Shown here: positions 59,302-64,000 of the stretch, piece after piece | How positions within the stretch are numbered: the stretch's first letter is position 1 | Layout of the letters: the number at the start of each line of letters is the position of its first letter | Assembly: GCA_024277255.1 (NCBI GenBank) | Contig: JAJRVQ010000099.1 | Coordinates: 1-64,000 of the forward strand | Length of the DNA stretch: 64,000 bases | Source of the DNA: Acidobacteriota bacterium | GTDB lineage: Bacteria > Acidobacteriota > Thermoanaerobaculia > Multivoradales > SZUA-115 | Reading direction: 5' to 3' | Translations under genes and position numbers: made by a program | The notes under the pieces: model-generated | Databases searched by the model: none | What the model saw: the letters and a program-made list of their open reading frames with translations, nothing else | Told to the model about the DNA's origin: nothing

Positions 59302-60554
59302 CCCGCCCTCCCCACCGGCTGCAGCCGCTGGGCAACCGCCGCTTCGTACTCCGCTTCGAGGCGAGAGAAGACGGCTTCGGAGGTGTAGAGCCGTTCGACC
59401 AACCGTCGAGCCGCGGCACCGTGCGCGCGGCGCAAGCCGGCGTCCTTCAGATAGCGCACCACCGCCGCCGCGAACTCCTCCACGCTGCCGGCGGCCAGGT
59501 AGTGCTCGCCATCGCCGGCGGCGATTCCCTCCATACCCATCGGGGTCGAAACCACCGCCCGCTGGCAGGCGAAAGCTTCGAGGACCTTGCCCCGCATACC
59601 TCCACCCGAGTGGATCGGATTGACCACAACCGCACTCTCCCGGTACTTGCCGACCAGATCCTCGACCCGGCCCAGAAAGCGTACCCCTTCCCCTTGCAGC
59701 GCTCGTCGAGGCTCGGCCGCCAGCCCCGGGCCGACGACGTCAAAACGGGCCGCCGGCAGCTGGCGCACTACCCGCGGCCAAACCCGTTCGACAAACCAGG
59801 TCAAGGCATGCAGGTTCGGGCGGTGAGCATAGTTGCCGACGAAGAGGAGCGAGCCACCGTTCGAGCTGCCCGCCAAGAACTCCGCTCCGGCCACCCGCTG
59901 CTCAGCCTCTTGACCGCAGAAGGTGCGCGGACAGACGATGTGCGGTAGCACCGCCACCGCCCGTCGGGCCAGCGCCGACATCCTCTCCGCCTCCTGCGGC
60001 GTGATGGCATAGAGCAGATCGTAGGCGGGTAAGGCCGCGGCTTCGAAACGGCGCACCCGGCGCCGTTCGGCGCCAAGGTAGCGCTCATAGCCCGTCTTGG
60101 CCAACCACGGAAGCCGGCGCAAGCGGTCGACCGCCAGCGACATGGTCTCCTGCTCGGCGAGGGCCAGAAGCGGTCGCGGCGAGAGCCCGGTGAGCATCGG
60201 CGCAAAGTAGGACCGCTCGACATGGACCAGATCGAGACCCTCCGCAGCCAAGCGTGCCAGTTCGGCCTCGAGCGCCGGATTGCGATTGCGCCGCACGTAG
60301 TAGGGCGTCGGACCGGCGACCCAGACCAGCTGGCGCAGCGGCGCCGGGCGGGGTAGGGCGAAGAGTTTCTGCTCGACTCCCAGCCGGGCGAGGTCGGCCA
60401 CCGCCTCGCCATCGACCTTGGCGTCGCCCGACGAATGGGCCAGAACGGTGAGGCGATGGCGTTGAGCGAAATGGCGAACCAGCGCCATGACGCGAGTCAC
60501 CCCTCCCACCGCCCGGCTGTACACCGGATAGGGATGGACCACGGCCAGCCTCAC
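59298..60554 (-). CDS. Glycosyltransferase, GT4-like
   Basis: The GTG at 60554 overlaps the flippase stop (GTGA) and opens RLAVVHPYPVYSRAVGGVTR; the longer frame upstream is a shadow. The 418-residue GT-B protein shows LLFVGNYAHRPNLHALTWFV, ARFDVVGPGLAAEPRRAL and VNPIHSGGGMRGKVLEAFAC, the last being the usual E-containing nucleotide-sugar site, followed by RAVVSTPMGMEGI. Donor and acceptor are unknown. It is the first glycosyltransferase gene after the flippase. Confidence 0.88.
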   Translation of the reverse strand: MRLAVVHPYPVYSRAVGGVTRVMALVRHFAQRHRLTVLAHSSGDAKVDGEAVADLARLGVEQKLFALPRPAPLRQLVWVAGPTPYYVRRNRNPALEAELARLAAEGLDLVHVERSYFAPMLTGLSPRPLLALAEQETMSLAVDRLRRLPWLAKTGYERYLGAERRRVRRFEAAALPAYDLLYAITPQEAERMSALARRAVAVLPHIVCPRTFCGQEAEQRVAGAEFLAGSSNGGSLLFVGNYAHRPNLHALTWFVERVWPRVVRQLPAARFDVVGPGLAAEPRRALQGEGVRFLGRVEDLVGKYRESAVVVNPIHSGGGMRGKVLEAFACQRAVVSTPMGMEGIAAGDGEHYLAAGSVEEFAAAVVRYLKDAGLRRAHGAAARRLVERLYTSEAVFSRLEAEYEAAVAQRLQPVGRAG

Positions 60555-61990
60555 GGCGCTCCCCCACCGGCCTGCCGCCGCATCAGTTTCGGCATCGCAC
60601 CGGCGAGTTGCAGCCTCTCGGTTGGGCTGAGAACACCGAACGCGGCCACCATCAGGAAACCGACCGACCCCACGGCGATGGCGGCCGGCCGCCAGTCCGG
60701 GGGTGTGGTCAACGCCATAACCAGCGGTGCCGCGACGGCGAGCACCGAGAGCAGAGCGCGACCGCTGAGCGCTAACGGAGCGACCCGGCGATGAAAGATT
60801 ACCGCCGCCCCCAGGGTCATCACCAGCGACGAAGCCAACATCGCCAGCGGTGCTCCGGTCAACCCGAAGCGGGCGATTGCGAAACGGTTGAACAGGATGT
60901 GCGCCACCAGCACCACCACCACCAGACGCAATACCGCCACCTGCAACTTCGCCGCCTGCAAGCTCTGACCGAGCACGTTGTTGAGTGCCTGCAATGGCAA
61001 GGTCGCGGCGAGGAGACTGAGCGCCGGAGCGGCGTCGGCGAAGGCGACACCGAAGGCGATCTTCAACATCCAACCACCGAGGAGAACCAGTCCCAGGGCG
61101 ACCGGAACCATCGCCAGCGGCAACAGCTTCGCCGTCATCAGGGTGGCCCGCAGGTAGCCTTGAGTCGAGTCGCGGAAGGCAGCGGACAGGCGCGGATAGA
61201 CCGCCGACATGGCGCTCGACGGCAGCAGCAACGCCACCGAGAAGAGAGTCAGACAGGCGCCGTAGAGACCGGTATCCGCCTCTCCGCGAAGCGCCTCCAT
61301 CATCAACACATCGACCCGGAAGTAGAGCATCGACAGAGTCAGCACGGCGGCGAAAGGCACCACCTCGCGGACGAATCCGAGGCTCTGCCGCCAGCTCACC
61401 GCTGTCGAGGTGGCTCCCATCCGGCGCATCTGCGTCGCACCGAAGCCGCAGGCGACGAACCGTGCCACGGCGATGGCCGCGCAGAGGCTGACGATACCGC
61501 CTCCCAAGAAGAAGGCGGCGAAGGCCAGCGAAGCCTTCAACGCATTCTCCGCGAAGACCACCCAAGTCAGCCGATGGTGCGCGTGCGCCGCCACGAAGAC
61601 GCCCTCTTGAATCGCCATCCACGCCGAGGGCAAGAGGGTCGAGGCAAGAAGTAACGCCGGTACCAGCCGGTCCGCCGGCAGCAGCCAGAAGGTATAGGCG
61701 GCGTAACCGACGGTGGCCAGAGAGGCGCTGAGCAGGCCCAACTTGCGCGACTGCCCCAAGATCGTGGCACGGTTCTCGGGTTGCGCCGCCAGATCGCGAG
61801 CCAGCAACAACGGCATCCCGGCTCCGGCCAGAGTCTGAGTGATCAACAGCAGAGCGGCCAGCTGGACGTAGATGCCCAGGGTTTCGACGCCATGGATCCG
61901 CGCGATGCCGACATTGATCGCAAAGCCGAACAGCGGCACCGCCAACCGCGCCGCCAGCATGGCAATCCCGTTGGAAAGTAGTGAAGCCAC
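60551..61990 (-). CDS. Wzx-type polysaccharide flippase
   Basis: This 479-residue membrane protein has about 12-14 hydrophobic helices (MLAARLAVPLFGFAINVGIA, LLLITQTLAGAGMPLLLARD, FAAVLTLSMLYFRVDVLMME and so on), typical of the MATE/Wzx superfamily that moves lipid-linked repeat units across the inner membrane. It starts 52 bases after the export lipoprotein gene and is coupled to the following glycosyltransferase. A Wzy polymerase is not seen in the window and would be expected beyond the right edge or elsewhere. Confidence 0.9.
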   Translation of the reverse strand: MASLLSNGIAMLAARLAVPLFGFAINVGIARIHGVETLGIYVQLAALLLITQTLAGAGMPLLLARDLAAQPENRATILGQSRKLGLLSASLATVGYAAYTFWLLPADRLVPALLLASTLLPSAWMAIQEGVFVAAHAHHRLTWVVFAENALKASLAFAAFFLGGGIVSLCAAIAVARFVACGFGATQMRRMGATSTAVSWRQSLGFVREVVPFAAVLTLSMLYFRVDVLMMEALRGEADTGLYGACLTLFSVALLLPSSAMSAVYPRLSAAFRDSTQGYLRATLMTAKLLPLAMVPVALGLVLLGGWMLKIAFGVAFADAAPALSLLAATLPLQALNNVLGQSLQAAKLQVAVLRLVVVVLVAHILFNRFAIARFGLTGAPLAMLASSLVMTLGAAVIFHRRVAPLALSGRALLSVLAVAAPLVMALTTPPDWRPAAIAVGSVGFLMVAAFGVLSPTERLQLAGAMPKLMRRQAGGGAP

Positions 61991-62042
61991 AGTGTTGAGT
62001 ATCCAGGCCGCCGCGAATTTCTATGGGAAGGATCCGCGGGTC

Positions 62043-62819
62043 TCAGTTGCCGGGAAATCGAACCGTATTGCCGTGCAGGTAGCTGACACCCAGGTTCAAG
62101 GCGACAGGAATCACCTGACGGATGTACTGATCGACGAATTGATCTACCTTGGCGATGCGCGTCGCCGGCACGAAGATGATGTCGTCCGGGAAGAGCATCA
62201 TGTCGCCGCCGAGCTGAGTTCCGTCGAGGTCGTTCGAAAGATCCACCGTCATGAAGAGCGGTTCCGGGGTTCCCTGGTCTCGCAGAATCACCACGTTGCG
62301 CACCTTCGCCGTGCGCAGGAAGCCGCCCGCTTGGACGATCGCCTGCAGCAGGGTCAGTTCCTGCGCCGAGTGGATCACCCCGGCCGTTCGCACCTCACCA
62401 CCGACAAAGACCTTCGTTCCGGTCAGTTCCTTGACGATCACCGCCACTTCCGGATGGCGCAACGAGGCCGCGTAGCGCTCGGTGAGTTCCGTTTGGAGAT
62501 CGGCGGCGGAGCGGCCCGCCGCTTCGATCTCGCCGACCAGAGCCAACGAGATCTTGCCGTCCGGCCGGATCGGCAGACGCTCGTTGAGCTCCGAGTTGTA
62601 GAAAAACTTGATTTCCAGAACGTCGCCGCGGCGCAACCGGTACTCGACCGGCTCACCGGCAACCGGCGACGCCGCCTCGGTTGTACCCACCGTATCCACC
62701 ACCGGCGCCGGGGCGGTGGTCACCGCGGGCCGCGATGTCGCCGCCGTGCAACCCGCCAACCCTGGCAACAGGGCCAACAGGGCGCCACCGGCCGCACAGC
62801 GCCCACCGAGAAGTCTCAT
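62043..62819 (-). CDS. Polysaccharide export lipoprotein (Wza/GumB-like)
   Basis: The ATG at 62819 overlaps the sugar transferase stop (ATGA). The 258-residue product has a lipobox (LLALLPGLAGC), a Poly_export domain (YRLRRGDVLEIKFFYNSELN, then IRPDGKISLALVGEIEAAG) and one SLBB-type domain (KVFVGGEVRTAGVIHSAQEL). It would form or gate the outer-membrane export channel. The short length fits GumB-like proteins better than full-size Wza. Its partner is the GumC-like protein at 46978. Confidence 0.92.
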   Translation of the reverse strand: MRLLGGRCAAGGALLALLPGLAGCTAATSRPAVTTAPAPVVDTVGTTEAASPVAGEPVEYRLRRGDVLEIKFFYNSELNERLPIRPDGKISLALVGEIEAAGRSAADLQTELTERYAASLRHPEVAVIVKELTGTKVFVGGEVRTAGVIHSAQELTLLQAIVQAGGFLRTAKVRNVVILRDQGTPEPLFMTVDLSNDLDGTQLGGDMMLFPDDIIFVPATRIAKVDQFVDQYIRQVIPVALNLGVSYLHGNTVRFPGN

Positions 62820-64000
62820 CGCAAGACCGCCTCGGCGCGCCCTTCCGTAGCCAGTCCGGCGGCCACCGGCTTTTCCACTTTCAACACCTTGAAGGTCTGC
62901 AAGAGGATCTTGAAGTCGAGCCACAGCGACTGCTCCTTGACGTAGCGGATGTCGTTGGCGATCCAGTCGTGAAACGCAATGCTGTCTCGTCCATTGACTT
63001 GCCACAAGCCTGTAATGCCCGGCTTGACCCGCAAGCGCAGGTCGCGCCAGGCGGGCGCAAACTCCATCTCTTCCATGATCAGCGGTCGAGGGCCTACCAA
63101 GCTCATCTCCCCCTTGAGCACATTGAGTAGCTGCGGCACCTCGTCGAGGCTGGTGCGACGCAGGAACCGGCCAACGCGAGTGACGCGGGGATCCCGGTGC
63201 ATCTTGAACATCGGTCCGTCGATGTCCTTACGACCGAGCAATTCGTGGTGCACTTCCTCGGCATTGGCCACCATCGAGCGGAACTTGTGCATCGCAAACC
63301 TGCGACCATGCTTGCCGCACCGCCGCTGAGAATAACAGACAGGACCCGGCGAATCGCGCTTGATCGCCAGTGCGATGAGGGCGCACAGCGGTGCCAAGAT
63401 CAGCAACAGGATCGAGGAGACGGCCACGTCCAGCAATCGCTTGGTGGCATGGAAGGCCCACTCTTGGCCCAGCCGCACCTTTTGCGACAGGCCGCCGCAG
63501 AAGGTGTATTCAAAGCCCGGATCGCGCTCGGTCGTGATCAAAGTCAAACGGCCGCTGAGGCGACCCGAATCGACCACGATATTTCGTAGCAAGGGCCGGG
63601 ACCGGCAGGCGGTGCAACCGGTGTCGAGGAAACTCTCCTCGATCGATCCGCCGCTTTCAACCCGAGTCCTTGCCGAGAGGATCGAGTCGCGCACCGTCGC
63701 CCCCGCTTCGACCCGGCAACCGGCACCGAGATTGGCCGGACCACTCACCCGTGCTCCCTCACCGATGGTGCAACCGGGCCCGAGGATCACCGGACCCTCG
63801 ATCTTGGCGCTGGGAGAGATCTCCACGCCCTCTCCCATCACCACGCCCCGGCTGTCGCCGCACTCCGCCTCGACGTGCTCCCGGACCAGTTGACGATTGA
63901 GGTCGAAATAGGAGCGGAAGCGATCCAACTTGCGGGCAGGCTGTCTGAGCCGTGTGCCATGGACCCTCAAACCGCCGTCTCGCAGCCGTGGCAGGAGCTG
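62816..64000 (-). CDS. Partial: sugar transferase with beta-helix and probable nucleotidyltransferase fusion, cut by window edge
   Basis: The frame runs open through the right edge, so the N-terminus is missing; a TTG at 63970 is not a believable start. Residues visible from the edge resemble the end of an NDP-sugar pyrophosphorylase (RDGGLRVHG...FRSYFDLNRQLV), then a left-handed beta-helix (GPVILGPGCTIGEGARVSGP). A WcaJ/WbaP-type initiating phosphoglycosyltransferase follows: one membrane helix (SSILLLILAPLCALIALAI), KRDSPGPVCYSQRRCG, the HKFRSM motif, then RRTSLDEVPQLLNVLKGEMS, LVGPRPL and KPGITGLWQVNGRD. The C-terminal enzyme starts the repeat unit on undecaprenyl phosphate. Confidence 0.88.
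   Translation of the reverse strand, partial: QLLPRLRDGGLRVHGTRLRQPARKLDRFRSYFDLNRQLVREHVEAECGDSRGVVMGEGVEISPSAKIEGPVILGPGCTIGEGARVSGPANLGAGCRVEAGATVRDSILSARTRVESGGSIEESFLDTGCTACRSRPLLRNIVVDSGRLSGRLTLITTERDPGFEYTFCGGLSQKVRLGQEWAFHATKRLLDVAVSSILLLILAPLCALIALAIKRDSPGPVCYSQRRCGKHGRRFAMHKFRSMVANAEEVHHELLGRKDIDGPMFKMHRDPRVTRVGRFLRRTSLDEVPQLLNVLKGEMSLVGPRPLIMEEMEFAPAWRDLRLRVKPGITGLWQVNGRDSIAFHDWIANDIRYVKEQSLWLDFKILLQTFKVLKVEKPVAAGLATEGRAEAVLR

Noticed and set aside
1-64000. CRISPR arrays, tRNA or rRNA genes, insertion sequences
   Set aside because: No regularly spaced repeats, no cloverleaf or rRNA-like sequence and no transposase were recognised anywhere in the window.

Overview
The window is a GC-rich bacterial chromosome segment with dense, mostly minus-strand operons and many 4-base start/stop overlaps. 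Several gene styles suggest an Acidobacteriota-like (Thermoanaerobaculia-type) bacterium: an ECF sigma factor translationally coupled to a Ser/Thr kinase-TPR protein, a sulfatase-fold protein with a TPR tail, secreted RHS/propeller/IPT proteins, and fused sugar-nucleotide/sugar-transferase enzymes. The taxonomic assignment is inference, because no rRNA, tRNA or marker gene is present.

Layout. 1-3332: a small minus-strand group of secreted proteins, including an RHS-type protein interrupted by an in-frame stop, plus a helical protein of unknown role. 3668-7091: two convergent genes with related helix-turn-helix domains, a secreted ferritin-like protein with a clear intrinsic terminator, and an ECF sigma factor. 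7084-13419: a Ser/Thr kinase-TPR protein, then a large secreted di-haem cytochrome/beta-propeller protein, ending in a bidirectional terminator.

13463-36310 (minus strand) is a 17-gene operon, about 22.8 kb, encoding a contractile phage-tail-like injection particle. In transcription order it has: a possible tail-end protein, sheath, tube, tail-chaperone-like protein, a disordered Arg/Ser/Ala-rich protein, two paralogous baseplate-ring/hub-adaptor-like proteins flanking a small helical protein, an OmpA-like/beta-helix/4xIPT fibre-like protein, a gpD-type hub, a gpV/gp5 spike, a PAAR-like tip, gp25, gp6/J, a gp7/I-like protein with three internal repeats, a fibre-like protein, and a propeller/Cys-cluster/HhH protein. 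There are no capsid, terminase, integrase or lysis genes. I also find no AAA+ ATPase, LysM protein or long tape measure, so it does not match the standard eCIS gene set. An AraC-type DNA-binding protein lies immediately upstream.

37110-43146 holds housekeeping and stress genes: a fused aminoglycoside-phosphotransferase-like/P-loop kinase, two universal stress proteins, a TPR protein and a sulfatase-fold/TPR protein.

43204-64000 (minus strand) is an exopolysaccharide operon that continues past the right edge: initiating sugar transferase, export lipoprotein, flippase, four glycosyltransferases, Wzz/GumC-like chain-length protein, two glycosidase-like proteins and a giant BNR-propeller protein. 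Its distal end holds an acyltransferase, an acyl-CoA-dehydrogenase-like flavoprotein, a free-standing adenylation enzyme and an 80-aa carrier protein. The adenylation pocket reads D-L-F-Y-L-A-L-V-C-K, almost the proline code of the pyrrole-forming PltF/CloN4 enzymes. This suggests that the operon makes pyrrole-2-carboxyl-S-carrier and may place it on the polysaccharide. The pyrrole cassette and the unusual contractile particle are the two most noteworthy systems here.
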